Source of the DNA: Variibacter gotjawalensis
Lineage (GTDB): Bacteria > Pseudomonadota > Alphaproteobacteria > Rhizobiales > Xanthobacteraceae
Direction: 5' to 3'
Length of the DNA: 64,000 bases
NCBI RefSeq assembly: GCF_002355335.1
Contig: NZ_AP014946.1
Location: forward strand, 1,689,501-1,753,500
The translations under genes and the position numbers were made by a program. Every line of letters starts with the position of its first letter. Position 1 is the first letter of the stretch. This document shows, piece by piece, positions 17,248 through 26,120 of this stretch. A model generated the notes under the pieces. It was not told the origin of the DNA and ran no database searches. It worked only from the letters and a program-made list of their open reading frames with translations.

Positions 17248-18143
17248 ATTCGCCCCTGGAACGTATTGCATTCCGAGACCTTGCCGCTCGTCAGGCCGGT
17301 CTTGAACCAGCGCATGCGTTGCTCGGACGAACCGTGCGTGAATGAGTCGGGCACGACGCGTCCCTGCATCTTTCGTTGCATCGCGTCGTCGCCGATCGCG
17401 CTCGCGGTTTGCAACGCGGCTTCGACATCGCCGGGCTCGATGAAGTTCAGTTTTTTCTGCGCTTGATTCGCCCAGACGCCGGCGAAGCAATCCGCCTGCA
17501 GTTCCACCATCACCTGAAGCTTGTTCGATTCCGATTCGTCGAGCTGCTGCTGGAGCTGTTGCACCTTCGGCAGAATGCCGAGCTGCATCTGCACGTGATG
17601 TCCGATCTCGTGCGCGATCACATACGCGGCGGAGAACTGGCACGCCTTGCCGGAGCAGCCGCGGAAACGTTTCTCGAGCTCGGTGAAGAAATCCGTGTCG
17701 AGATAAACTTTCTGATCGTTCGGGCAGTAGAACGGACCCATCTGCGAATTCGCGCCGCCGCAGGCCGAGCGTGTCGCGCCGTCATACATCACGAGGCCCG
17801 GCGCTTTGTACGAACGCCCGGCCTGTTGGAAGATATCCTTCCAGCGATCCTCGGTGTCGCCGAGAACCCCCGAGACGAATTTGCCCATCTCGTCGTTCGG
17901 GGCGCCGCGCCGCGTTTGCTGCGTCGGCGCTTGCTGCGTCTGGCTCGGCCGGTTTTGCGTAAAGATCTCGGCCCCGCCGATGAGGACGCGCGGGTCGATA
18001 CCGAGCGCCCAGCCGATCAGGCCGAGGATGAGAATTGTTCCGATGCCGAGGCCGCTGCGGCCGCCCGGAATGCGTGGCCCACCACCGGGCTCACCACGGC
18101 GGTCTTCGACATTCTCGCTTCGTCGAAAATCTTCCCAACGCAC
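17244..18143 (-). CDS. Neutral zinc metallopeptidase (YpfJ family)
   Basis: A 299-residue membrane-anchored putative metallopeptidase of the YpfJ/Zn_peptidase_2 family. Order: a charged, Gly/Pro-rich N-terminus (MRWEDFRRSENVEDRRGEPG), one membrane segment at about 31-49 (GLGIGTILILGLIGWALGI), a Gln/Thr-rich linker, then the catalytic domain. The zinc motif HEIGHH is at 178-183. Further family blocks include SACGGANSQMGPFYCPND with paired Cys and ELQADCFAGVWA with the third ligand region. Physiological substrate unknown. It is transcribed alone. Confidence 0.9.
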   Translation of the reverse strand: MRWEDFRRSENVEDRRGEPGGGPRIPGGRSGLGIGTILILGLIGWALGIDPRVLIGGAEIFTQNRPSQTQQAPTQQTRRGAPNDEMGKFVSGVLGDTEDRWKDIFQQAGRSYKAPGLVMYDGATRSACGGANSQMGPFYCPNDQKVYLDTDFFTELEKRFRGCSGKACQFSAAYVIAHEIGHHVQMQLGILPKVQQLQQQLDESESNKLQVMVELQADCFAGVWANQAQKKLNFIEPGDVEAALQTASAIGDDAMQRKMQGRVVPDSFTHGSSEQRMRWFKTGLTSGKVSECNTFQGRI

Positions 18144-18217
18144 CGGCTTGCCTCCAGCATGAACCGGGCTTTTTGCTTATGCGGCGGAGCGGCCGCGAAC
18201 CCGTCACGCCTAGGTAA

Positions 18218-19363
18218 TCACATCGGTGCGGGCGCTGTCACGCGCGGCGCGGGCGAAGGAACATCCTTCGCCTTCGTCCAAGGCTCGGATTTGAACACTT
18301 TCGCGATCGCAGCCGCAGCAACGACACCGCCAAGCCCCGCGAGATTGACCAGCGCGACGACAAGGTACCCGGTGCCCCAAAGGTCGAGCGCGATACCGGC
18401 GATCCAGGCGAGTGCCGTGCAGGCGAGAAACGCCGGCAGCGATTGCGTGCCGACCAGCGTCAGCACTTTCGCGGGCTGCGTATCGAGAAGCCAGCGCGCT
18501 TTGTCGAGTAGCGACAGCGTCAGATACGCGAGTGCGAGAAAATGGATGATCCGTACCGGATGCACATTCGTCCACGTATTGAGCGGTAGCGCGCGGGCCT
18601 GCCAATCGATCAGCGCCGGGAAGGCGTCCGTGAAAGCCCAGAAATTGAACGGCACCGACACGATCACGATCACGGCCGCGAGCCAAACAAGCCAACGCTT
18701 GTTGAGCGCGGGCGGCGTCCACCAGCCGAGGCCGATAGCATAACCCATGAAGAACAGAAGCTGCCACGCGAACGGATTGAAGAACCACGGGCCGCCGTTG
18801 TTGCTGTGGCCCGGCATTGCAAGGCCGAAGAGGAACGTCGCCGCGTAAAGCGCTGCCGACAGCGCGAACGGCGCCACCGGATGAAGGCGGCGCGCCGCCA
18901 TCATCACGGGTACCAACGCCAGCACGACGATGTAGAGCGGCAAAATGTCGAGCAGTGCCGGCACGAAGGTCAGCGTCACGAGCCCCGCGACGGCCGCGCC
19001 CGGCGCGGACATGAGATAGCTGATCGCTTGCGCGGCGTGACTGCCTTCCGGCGCGATGAGCACCGAGATGCCGGCGAGCACGACGAACAGCGCGATATGC
19101 GCCCAGTAAAGCTGCCAGATGCGATAGGCGATCCGCAACGTGCCGTTCCAAAATCCGGAGCGCGTGAAAGTCCCGCCGAACGCTACCGCGCTCGCAAAGC
19201 CCGAACCGAAAACGAAAAGTTCCGTCGCGGACGAGAAGCCGAAGCGGGCCGGAATCCAGGCCAGCCAAGGATTGGCCGGCGTGTGCGCGATGAAGATGAT
19301 GAGCATGCAGAGTCCACGAAACACGTCGAGGCGCTTATCGCGCGGGCGTTTGACAGGCTGCAT
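18218..19363 (-). CDS. OpgC-domain membrane protein (acyltransferase-like)
   Basis: A 381-residue polytopic protein with about ten hydrophobic helices. The start VKRPRDKRLDVFRGLCMLIIF is the typical OpgC/acyltransferase-3 opening (RLDVFRG). OpgC proteins add succinyl groups to osmoregulated periplasmic glucans; no opgGH genes are next to it, so the exact acceptor is uncertain. The stop lies about 75 bp upstream of the metallopeptidase gene start, on the same strand. Confidence 0.82.
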   Translation of the reverse strand: MQPVKRPRDKRLDVFRGLCMLIIFIAHTPANPWLAWIPARFGFSSATELFVFGSGFASAVAFGGTFTRSGFWNGTLRIAYRIWQLYWAHIALFVVLAGISVLIAPEGSHAAQAISYLMSAPGAAVAGLVTLTFVPALLDILPLYIVVLALVPVMMAARRLHPVAPFALSAALYAATFLFGLAMPGHSNNGGPWFFNPFAWQLLFFMGYAIGLGWWTPPALNKRWLVWLAAVIVIVSVPFNFWAFTDAFPALIDWQARALPLNTWTNVHPVRIIHFLALAYLTLSLLDKARWLLDTQPAKVLTLVGTQSLPAFLACTALAWIAGIALDLWGTGYLVVALVNLAGLGGVVAAAAIAKVFKSEPWTKAKDVPSPAPRVTAPAPM

Positions 19364-19497
19364 ACGTCCTCCTGTCTAAGCTCTACGCATCAGCGGCCGG
19401 AACGTTACCGGCCGTGGCCGAATTATTTCGCCCCCCGCGTAACGTCGCAGCTCCGCCCGCCGAAGAGCCATCAACGTCACGCTTGGAGGGCTTCCGC

Positions 19498-20001
19498 ATG
19501 ACCGCTAGCAGCCTCGTCACCGATCGGCCACGCATTATCGGCATCGCGATCCCGACCGCGTGGGAACTCTGGGCGCTTGCCATCGGCGGGCTAGCGGGCC
19601 TCTGCCTTTGGGAAATCTGGGCCAATGTTCCGACGCCGTATGTCGCGGGCGGTCCGCTCGAACCGCCGACGCTGATCAAGGCGCTGTTTCAGCGTCAGAT
19701 CGGCTGGGAGCCGTCGACCGAGATCGCCAAGTCATTGCACTATTTCACGGGCGTCATCGGCTACCCGCTCGGCTATTTCCTGCTGACGCGCAATGGCGTC
19801 TCGGTCGGCCGCAACGTCGACGGGTGGATCTGGGGCGCGTTCACGACCTTCATCGCGCTCGGCCTCTTTGCGGTGCTCGCCGGCCTGCCGTTCATGCTGT
19901 GGGCGTGGGGCGGCCAGCTCACCATCATGAGCACGATTGGTCACACGCTGTATGGCGGTCTCGCAGCCTACGTCGCCGAATTCATGATCGCGCGCCGCTA
20001 G
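19498..20001 (+). CDS. Hypothetical membrane protein, four helices
   Basis: A 167-residue integral membrane protein. Four hydrophobic stretches are visible (ELWALAIGGLAGLCLWEIWA; GVIGYPLGYFLL; AFTTFIALGLFAVLAGLPFM; IGHTLYGGLAAYVAEFM). The ATG at 19498 follows GGAGGG at good spacing and is preferred to an upstream ATG-like start at 19414 that would add 28 polar residues. No family recognised with certainty; it resembles uncharacterised rhizobial membrane proteins. tenA starts 55 bp downstream. Confidence 0.7.
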   Translation: MTASSLVTDRPRIIGIAIPTAWELWALAIGGLAGLCLWEIWANVPTPYVAGGPLEPPTLIKALFQRQIGWEPSTEIAKSLHYFTGVIGYPLGYFLLTRNGVSVGRNVDGWIWGAFTTFIALGLFAVLAGLPFMLWAWGGQLTIMSTIGHTLYGGLAAYVAEFMIARR

Positions 20002-20056
20002 ATTTGCGGCGTCTCACGAAGCGTGATTTGGTCCCGCGACTTTGCGGGAACGCGAT

Positions 20057-20713
20057 ATGGATATCTTCGAACGCTTCAAGACTGCGGCGCGCGCCGATTG
20101 GGACAGCTATGTCGATCATGCATTCGTTCGACAGATGGCTGACGGCACGCTTCCGCAGCCGGCGTTCCGAGAATATCTCGTCCAGGATTATCTCTTTCTG
20201 ATTCAGTTCGCCCGCGCCAACGCGCTCGCGATCTACAAGAGCCGCACGCTCGCCGACATGCGCAAGGCGCAGTCTGCGGTGTCCGCAATCCTCGATGTCG
20301 AGATGGACTTGCACGTGCGCCTCTGCGCGCGTTGGGGCATCTCCGCGCAGGAACTCGAAGCAACGCCCGAACACGCCGCGACGGTGGCCTATACGCGCTT
20401 CGTGCTCGATCGTGGCGCCGCCGGCGATCTCCTCGAACTCAACGTCGCACTCTCGCCCTGCGTGATCGGTTACGCGGAAATCGGGCGGACGCTGCTGCCA
20501 AAGATCTCGCCGGATCATCCTTACGCCGAGTGGATCGGTGAGTATGGCGGCGACGCGTATCAAGAGATCGCCGCGAATGCGCGCGCCTATCTCGACGATC
20601 TCGCCCGCCGCTTCATGCCCGCAAACCGCTTCGACGAACTCGCATCTCTGTTCGCCGCCGCCTCCCGCCTCGAAGCCGACTTTTGGCAGATGGGGTTGGA
20701 CGCGAAAGATTGA
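20057..20713 (+). CDS. tenA: TenA-family thiaminase II
   Basis: A 218-residue all-helical TenA protein that hydrolyses aminopyrimidine breakdown products of thiamine for salvage of HMP. The conserved Cys is C135 in LSPCVIGYAEIG, the same number as in B. subtilis TenA; DVEMDLHV and the C-terminal EADFWQMG Glu-bearing segment are also family features. The ATG at 20057 follows GGGAACG. No TPP riboswitch pattern was seen upstream. It ends 2 bp before the operator of the next module. Confidence 0.9.
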   Translation: MDIFERFKTAARADWDSYVDHAFVRQMADGTLPQPAFREYLVQDYLFLIQFARANALAIYKSRTLADMRKAQSAVSAILDVEMDLHVRLCARWGISAQELEATPEHAATVAYTRFVLDRGAAGDLLELNVALSPCVIGYAEIGRTLLPKISPDHPYAEWIGEYGGDAYQEIAANARAYLDDLARRFMPANRFDELASLFAAASRLEADFWQMGLDAKD

Positions 20714-20714
20714 C

Positions 20715-20737
20715 TATATACGGCATTGCCGTATATA
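20715..20737. promoter_or_regulatory. Toxin-antitoxin operator palindrome
   Basis: TATATACGGCA-T-TGCCGTATATA is a perfect 11-bp inverted repeat with a single central base, 6 bp before the toxin ATG. It is AT-rich at the flanks and should contain or overlap the promoter of the toxin-antitoxin pair; the HigA/XRE-type antitoxin is the expected binder. Confidence 0.75.
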
Positions 20738-20743
20738 AGATCG

Positions 20744-21118
20744 ATGCACGGCGTCGTTACAACATCAGTTTTTGAGAGTGACGCTGCGCGTGCAGGACTA
20801 ACGGAAGCCGAGATCTCCGAAATCGTTGTTTGGCTCGCCTCCAATCCGCTGGCGGGTGACATCATCTCCGGCACTGGCGGAGCGCGAAAGGTGCGTTTTG
20901 CCGGAAAGGGTAAGGGGAAGAGCGGAGGCTACAGGACGATCCATTATTTCGCCGGCGACGACGTTCCGTTGTTTCTCTTGGCGCTGATCGACAAAGGCGA
21001 GCGAGCCAACTTGTCGAAAGCCGAGCGAAACGCTCTAGCAGTCGAGCTTACCTGCCTAGCCAAAGACTATCGCGAAGGGCGAGCAGAACGACCTCGCGGC
21101 CTGACGAGGAGAAAATAA
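20744..21118 (+). CDS. RelE/HigB-type toxin
   Basis: A 124-residue toxin of the RelE/HigB superfamily, YgjM/NadS-associated type. Features: an N-terminal strand, then EISEIVVWLASNPLAGDIIS, followed by GGARKVRFAGKGKGKSGGYR (typical basic core K/R and GYR), then TIHYFAGDDVPLFLLALIDK and SKAERNAL. The ATG at 20744 directly follows the operator; an in-frame ATG at 20726 lies inside the palindrome and is less likely. The toxin gene precedes the antitoxin, as in higBA-type modules. mRNA interferase activity is expected from the family, not proven. Confidence 0.88.
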   Translation: MHGVVTTSVFESDAARAGLTEAEISEIVVWLASNPLAGDIISGTGGARKVRFAGKGKGKSGGYRTIHYFAGDDVPLFLLALIDKGERANLSKAERNALAVELTCLAKDYREGRAERPRGLTRRK

Positions 21119-21120
21119 CA

Positions 21121-21417
21121 ATGAGCAAACTCGGCGAACGATTGATCCGCAGCGCGAAAGAAGCGCGAGCCATCGCGCGCGGCAAAGTAAAGCCTCCGCG
21201 CGAATTCGTGCCGCCTTCATCGATCGACGTGGCGGCTATCCGCAAGCGATCAGGATTGTCTCAGGATATGTTCGCGAAGCGCTACGGCTTCTCGGCCGCT
21301 GCCGTCCGCGATTGGGAGCAACAGCGCCGCACGCCGGAAGCTGCAGCGCGGACATTGCTGATCGTCATCGAGAAAGAACCCGCGGCCGTCGATCGGGCGT
21401 TGGCCGCGAGTTCGTGA
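21121..21417 (+). CDS. XRE/HigA-type antitoxin
   Basis: A 98-residue antitoxin with a C-terminal helix-turn-helix at about residues 38-75 (AAIRKRSGLSQDMFAKRYGF, SAAAVRDWEQQRRTPEAAAR), characteristic of NadS/HigA-like proteins that pair with RelE-like toxins. The basic N-terminal arm (LGERLIRSAKEARAIARGKV) probably covers the toxin. It starts 2 bp after the toxin stop and should autorepress through the palindrome upstream of the toxin. Its stop is 3 bp from the convergent RND gene stop. Confidence 0.88.
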   Translation: MSKLGERLIRSAKEARAIARGKVKPPREFVPPSSIDVAAIRKRSGLSQDMFAKRYGFSAAAVRDWEQQRRTPEAAARTLLIVIEKEPAAVDRALAASS

Positions 21418-21420
21418 TGC

Positions 21421-24400
21421 CTACTCCGCCGGTTGCGGCAGAGGCTCAGCGGCGGCTTTGCGTTCGGCGCGGCTGAACAGTTTCGTCACGCCGACGAAAA
21501 ACACCGGAACGAACAGCAGCGCCAGAATGACGACGGAGATCATGCCGCCCATCACGCCGGTGCCGAGCGCCTGCTGACTCTTGCCGGCCGCACCGTAGGC
21601 GATGACCATCGGCGCGACGCCGCAGATGAAGGCGAGGCCAGTCATCAAAATAGGACGGAAGCGCAGGTAACACGCTTCCACCGTCGCTTCGATGAGCGGC
21701 TTGCCTTGCGCGCGCAGATCCTTGGCGAACTCGATGATCAGGATCGCGTCCTTCGCCGCTAGTCCGATGATCGTGATCAACCCGATCGTGAAATACACAT
21801 CGTTCGGGAAGCCGCGCAGACTTGCCGCGATAACGGCGCCGAGCATGCCGAGCGGCACGGTGAGCAACACCGCAATCGGAATCGTCCAGCTTTCGTAAAG
21901 CGCCGCGAGACAGAGGAACACGACGAGCGCCGACAACGCGAGCAGGAAGCCGGCTTGCGAGCCCGCGAGTTTTTCCTGCAGCGATTGACCGGTCCATTCG
22001 TATCCGAAGCCGCGCGGCAACTGGCCGGACAGTTTCTCCATTTCGGCGATGGCGTCGCCTGAGGTGAAGCCCGGTTTTGCCGAACCCGAGATACGCACCG
22101 ACGGGTAGTAGTTGAAGCCCGCGATCTGCGTTGGGCCGACCGCCCATTGCACGGTTGCGAAGGACGAGAATGGCACCAACTCGCCGCGCGAATTGCGCAC
22201 GTTGTAGTTCAAAATGTGCTCGGCTTGCATGCGGCGATCGTTGTCGGATTGCACGATCACGCGCTGCATGCGCCCGCGGTTCGGGAAGTCGTTGATGTAG
22301 TTTGAACCGAGGTTGGTCGAGATCGTGTTGTTGATGTCCTCGAAGGTAAGGCCGAAAGCGGCCGCTTTTTCGCGATCGATCATCAGCTGTACTTGTGCGG
22401 CCGGCGGGAGACCTTCGACGTAAACGTCTTGCAGGACAGGGCTTTTCGCCGCGAGCGCGAGCAGCTGATCCTTCGCCTGCATCAGCGCGTCGTAGCCGCG
22501 TTGTCCGCGATCCTGCAGACGGAACGAGAAACCCGACGAGTTGCCGAGGTTATCGATTGGCGGCGGCTGCAGAGCCGAAAACTTTGCGTCCGGATACTGG
22601 CCGAGCGCCTTGTTGATGTCGGCAACGATCGCTTCGGCCGAATCTTTCGAGCCGCGCTCCGACCAGTGCTTGAGCGTGATAAACGCCTGCGCGGTGTTCT
22701 GGCCTTGGCCGAGGAACGAGAAGCCGGTGAGGAACGTGTAAGCCTGGATGCCGTCGCGGGTTTTCAGATAGTCCTCGACCTTCTTCACGGCGTCGAGCGT
22801 GCGGCCGAACGAGGCGTCTGCGGGCGTCTGCACGTCGGTCGTGATGAAGCCTTGATCGTCGACCGGCAAGAAGCCGGCCGGCATGCGCGTGAAGGCCCAG
22901 CCGAGGCCGACGAGCAGCACGATGTAGATGAGCATGTAGCGGCCGGTGCGCAGGATCATGCGGTTGACGAGACCCGCATAGCCTTTCTTCGTCTTCTCGA
23001 TCGAGCGGTTGAACCAGCCGAACAGGCCGCGCCGCTCGTGATGATGTCCGGCCTGAACCGGCTTGAGCAGCGTCGCGCAGAGCGCCGGCGTGAGAGACAG
23101 CGCCATCAAGGCCGAGAAGCCGATGGCGGCGACCATCGTCACCGAGAACTGCTTGTAGATGATGCCGACCGAGCCCGGGAAGAATGCCATCGGGATGAAC
23201 ACCGCAATGAGCACCAGCGTGATGCCGACGATAGCGCTCGTAATCTGGCCCATCGCTTTGCGTGTCGCCTCCTTCGGTGGAAGCCCTTCCTCACTCATGA
23301 TGCGCTCGACATTCTCGACGACGACGATCGCGTCGTCGACCAAGATGCCGATCGCAAGCACCATCGCGAATAGCGTCAGCATATTGATCGAGAAGCCAAG
23401 CAGCAGCAACGCCGTACATGCACCGAGCAGCGCGACCGGCACGACGATCGTTGGAATGAGCGTGTAGCGGAAGTTCTGCAGAAATAGGAACATCACGAGG
23501 AAGACGAGGACGACGGCTTCGACGAGCGTCACCAACACCTTCTGGATCGAGGCCTCGACCACCGGCGTGACGTTGTAGGGAATGTCGTACTTGATGTTGG
23601 ACGGGAAGAAGCGGGCGAGTTCGTCCATCTTCTTCTTCACGGCCGTCGCGGTGGCGAGCGCGTTGCCGGTCGGCGCCATCATGACCGACAAACCGGCAAC
23701 TGGCTCGCCGTTCTGCCGCGTCGTGAACTGATAGCTCATGCCGCCGATTTCGATGCGCGCGACGTCGCGGATGCGCACCGTCGAGCCGTCCGGATTGGCG
23801 CGCAGAACGATCGCGCCGAATTCGTCCGGCGATGACAGCTGGCCTTTCACCAGCACCATAGCGGATGTGCGCTGGCCTTTCTGCGCCGGTTCTGCGCCGA
23901 TTGAGCCCGACGCGACCTGCGCGTTCTGCGCCGTGATAGCGCGCGTCACGTCGTCGGCCGTCATGTTGTAGCCGACGAGTTTGTCGCTATCGAGCCAGAC
24001 GCGCAGCGAGCGCTCCGTCGAATAGAGGAACGCGCGGCCGACGCCGGGGATACGGCGGATTTCGCCGAGAATGTTGCGCACCATGAAGTCGCCGAGCGCG
24101 ACTTCGTCGAGCGTGCCGTCGGTCGAACGCAGCGTGATGATCTGCAGAACCGCGCTCGAGGCTTCTTCGACCAGAATGCCTTGCTGAATGACGGCGCGCG
24201 GTAGGCGCGGCTCGACACGCTTCAGGCGGTTCTGCACTTCGACCGAGGCGAGCGCCGAGTCGGTGCCCGGCACGAAGTTCGCGATAATTTCGACTTGGCC
24301 GAGCGAGTCCGAGGTCGACTCGAAGTTCAGAATGCCGCTCGCGCCGTTGAGCTCTTCTTCGATCAGCCGAGTGACGCTGTTGTAGAGATTTTCGGGCGAA

Positions 24401-24555
24401 GCGCCCGGATAGCTAGTCGAGATCGAGATCGATGGCGGCGCAATGATCGGATACTGCGCGATCGGCAGAAACGGCAGCGAAAGCACGCCGCCAAGACAAA
24501 TGAAGAGGGCCACCACCCACGCGAAAACGGGGCGGTCAATAAAAAATGAGGGCAT
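21421..24555 (-). CDS. RND multidrug efflux pump inner-membrane protein (HAE1/AcrB type)
   Basis: A 1044-residue trimeric proton-driven exporter. The N-terminus MPSFFIDRPVFAWVVALFIC is typical of AcrB/MexB/MexF. The proton-relay pair D407/D408 (GILVDDAIVVVENVER) has the same numbering as AcrB. Large periplasmic loops and 12 membrane helices fit the family, and length is normal. It is co-transcribed behind its adaptor gene (10-bp gap). No outer-membrane factor or TetR regulator gene is beside it, so the tripartite pump must borrow an OprM/TolC-type channel. Confidence 0.95.
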   Translation of the reverse strand: MPSFFIDRPVFAWVVALFICLGGVLSLPFLPIAQYPIIAPPSISISTSYPGASPENLYNSVTRLIEEELNGASGILNFESTSDSLGQVEIIANFVPGTDSALASVEVQNRLKRVEPRLPRAVIQQGILVEEASSAVLQIITLRSTDGTLDEVALGDFMVRNILGEIRRIPGVGRAFLYSTERSLRVWLDSDKLVGYNMTADDVTRAITAQNAQVASGSIGAEPAQKGQRTSAMVLVKGQLSSPDEFGAIVLRANPDGSTVRIRDVARIEIGGMSYQFTTRQNGEPVAGLSVMMAPTGNALATATAVKKKMDELARFFPSNIKYDIPYNVTPVVEASIQKVLVTLVEAVVLVFLVMFLFLQNFRYTLIPTIVVPVALLGACTALLLLGFSINMLTLFAMVLAIGILVDDAIVVVENVERIMSEEGLPPKEATRKAMGQITSAIVGITLVLIAVFIPMAFFPGSVGIIYKQFSVTMVAAIGFSALMALSLTPALCATLLKPVQAGHHHERRGLFGWFNRSIEKTKKGYAGLVNRMILRTGRYMLIYIVLLVGLGWAFTRMPAGFLPVDDQGFITTDVQTPADASFGRTLDAVKKVEDYLKTRDGIQAYTFLTGFSFLGQGQNTAQAFITLKHWSERGSKDSAEAIVADINKALGQYPDAKFSALQPPPIDNLGNSSGFSFRLQDRGQRGYDALMQAKDQLLALAAKSPVLQDVYVEGLPPAAQVQLMIDREKAAAFGLTFEDINNTISTNLGSNYINDFPNRGRMQRVIVQSDNDRRMQAEHILNYNVRNSRGELVPFSSFATVQWAVGPTQIAGFNYYPSVRISGSAKPGFTSGDAIAEMEKLSGQLPRGFGYEWTGQSLQEKLAGSQAGFLLALSALVVFLCLAALYESWTIPIAVLLTVPLGMLGAVIAASLRGFPNDVYFTIGLITIIGLAAKDAILIIEFAKDLRAQGKPLIEATVEACYLRFRPILMTGLAFICGVAPMVIAYGAAGKSQQALGTGVMGGMISVVILALLFVPVFFVGVTKLFSRAERKAAAEPLPQPAE

Positions 24556-24564
24556 CGGACTATC

Positions 24565-25779
24565 TTATCGAATGACGACCGGGGCGACGTCCGCGCGCTG
24601 CGCGGGGTTCGCCGTGGCCGGTTGGGTCCAAGGAATCGGCGTGACTTTGATTCCCGCCGTGATCTTCTGAAAACCTTCGACGACGACGCGGTCGCCTTTC
24701 TTTAAGCCTTCGGTGATGAGCCGCTGGCCTTCGATGATTCCACCGACACGCACGGGCTGCGCGATCACGACGTTGTCGTCGCGAATGACGTAGACTTCGC
24801 TGTTGCCGCTGAAGTTGCGCTGAATCGCTTGGCTCGGCACCGCGATTGCGTCCGAGTCGATGCCTTGCTCGAGCTGCACGCGAACGTACATGCCGGGCAG
24901 CAATTCCTGCTTCGGATTCGGGAATTCGCCGCGCAGCGTCACCTTGCCGGTCGAGGGCTCGACCTGCGCGCCGGAGAACAGCAGCTTGCCGGGGTGGATG
25001 TAGATCGAGCCGTCGTCGAGCACGAGCCGCACCTTCGCGGTTTCCGGCGCGACTTGTTCGATGTCGCCACGTTCGAGATCGCGGCGCAGCTGGCTGAGCT
25101 CCGTGATCGATTGCGTGAAGTCGGCATAGATCGGATCGAGCTGCTGCACCGTAGTGAGGTGCGTCGCTTCATTCTGGCCGACCAGCGCGCCTTCCGTCAC
25201 GAGAGCCCCGCCGACACGGCCGTTGATCGGCGAACGCACTGTCGCGTATTCGAGATTGAGCCGCGCGCGCTGAACGTCGGCGGTGCGCGCCTGGAAGTCG
25301 GCTTCGGCCTGGCGGTTCGCCGAAACGGCTTGCTCAAGCTGCGCCTGCGAGGCGGACTTGCCCTGGAAGAGCGTTTCGATGCGCTTCGCCTGCTGATGCG
25401 CCTGTTCGAGCATTGCGGCTGCCTTGGCCATCGCGGCCTCCTGCAATTGCAGTTCAACCTCGAACGGCTTCGGATCGATCCGGTAGAGAACGTCGCCGGC
25501 TTTGACTTCGCTGCCCTGCAGGAAGGCGCGCTCGATAACGATACCGGAGACACGGGCGCGGACCTCGGCGATCCGGGTCGGCGCTGTCCGGCCGGGCAAT
25601 TCGCGAACGATCGGCCGCGACTGCGGCTCCATGATCAGGAAGCTGATTTCGGGGACCTCTTGCGCCGCCGGTGCGGCCGTCTGTGCGTCTTTGCACCCCG
25701 TCAGTCCGAGCGCCAGGACGGCGCCGAGTGCAGCGAATTTCAGGGGGGAGGACGTGAGTGCCAATGCCTTAGGCTCCAT
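24565..25779 (-). CDS. RND efflux periplasmic adaptor (membrane fusion lipoprotein)
   Basis: A 404-residue AcrA/MexA-type adaptor. A lipoprotein signal with lipobox LTGC places the lipidated Cys near residue 29, anchoring it to the inner membrane. Order: beta-barrel strand and lipoyl half (RVSGIVIERAFLQGSEVKAG), helical hairpin (AAAMLEQAHQQAKRIETLFQ), second lipoyl half (ATVRSPINGRVGGALVTEG), beta-barrel and membrane-proximal domain. ATG 25779 is chosen; a TTG four codons upstream is possible. First gene of the two-gene efflux operon. Confidence 0.93.
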   Translation of the reverse strand: MEPKALALTSSPLKFAALGAVLALGLTGCKDAQTAAPAAQEVPEISFLIMEPQSRPIVRELPGRTAPTRIAEVRARVSGIVIERAFLQGSEVKAGDVLYRIDPKPFEVELQLQEAAMAKAAAMLEQAHQQAKRIETLFQGKSASQAQLEQAVSANRQAEADFQARTADVQRARLNLEYATVRSPINGRVGGALVTEGALVGQNEATHLTTVQQLDPIYADFTQSITELSQLRRDLERGDIEQVAPETAKVRLVLDDGSIYIHPGKLLFSGAQVEPSTGKVTLRGEFPNPKQELLPGMYVRVQLEQGIDSDAIAVPSQAIQRNFSGNSEVYVIRDDNVVIAQPVRVGGIIEGQRLITEGLKKGDRVVVEGFQKITAGIKVTPIPWTQPATANPAQRADVAPVVIR

Positions 25780-26120
25780 TGCGACGTGCAAAAGTAATGG
25801 TCACCGGCGCCGCGTTGTCTTCGGCACTGGATGATGATTCCCGGAAAACGATTGTCGTTAAATGAACGTACCTTCAGCTTTGGGTGCGGCGCAACCAAGC
25901 TTGGCTGCGGCCGAAAGGCGCGCCAAACGGGCGCCAAAAAGCCTCAAATTCGCGCTACACGACACTCATCCGCCCAAGAGATACCGGTTTGGTTCCGTCA
26001 AACGGAACAATTTGCGCCGCCTATGACCCTTTCGGGGTGCGCGGCAGCGTACTCTCACGGCCATTTGATGAATCGGATTGCTGCGGCGCAGCACGCATGG
26101 CTGCCGGTTAAACCCGGCGG
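25780..26120. other. Intergenic region, no gene seen
   Basis: A 341-bp gap upstream of the RND operon and downstream of the MBL-fold gene. Base composition is less GC-biased than the flanks. The one plus-strand open frame here has no plausible ribosome-binding site and an unlikely residue mix. It presumably holds the efflux operon promoter; no clear palindrome for a TetR-type repressor was found. Confidence 0.5.

Noticed and set aside
20002-20056. Possible TPP riboswitch before tenA
   Set aside because: The gap is only 55 bp and lacks the conserved CUGAGA-type core, so there is no room for the aptamer.
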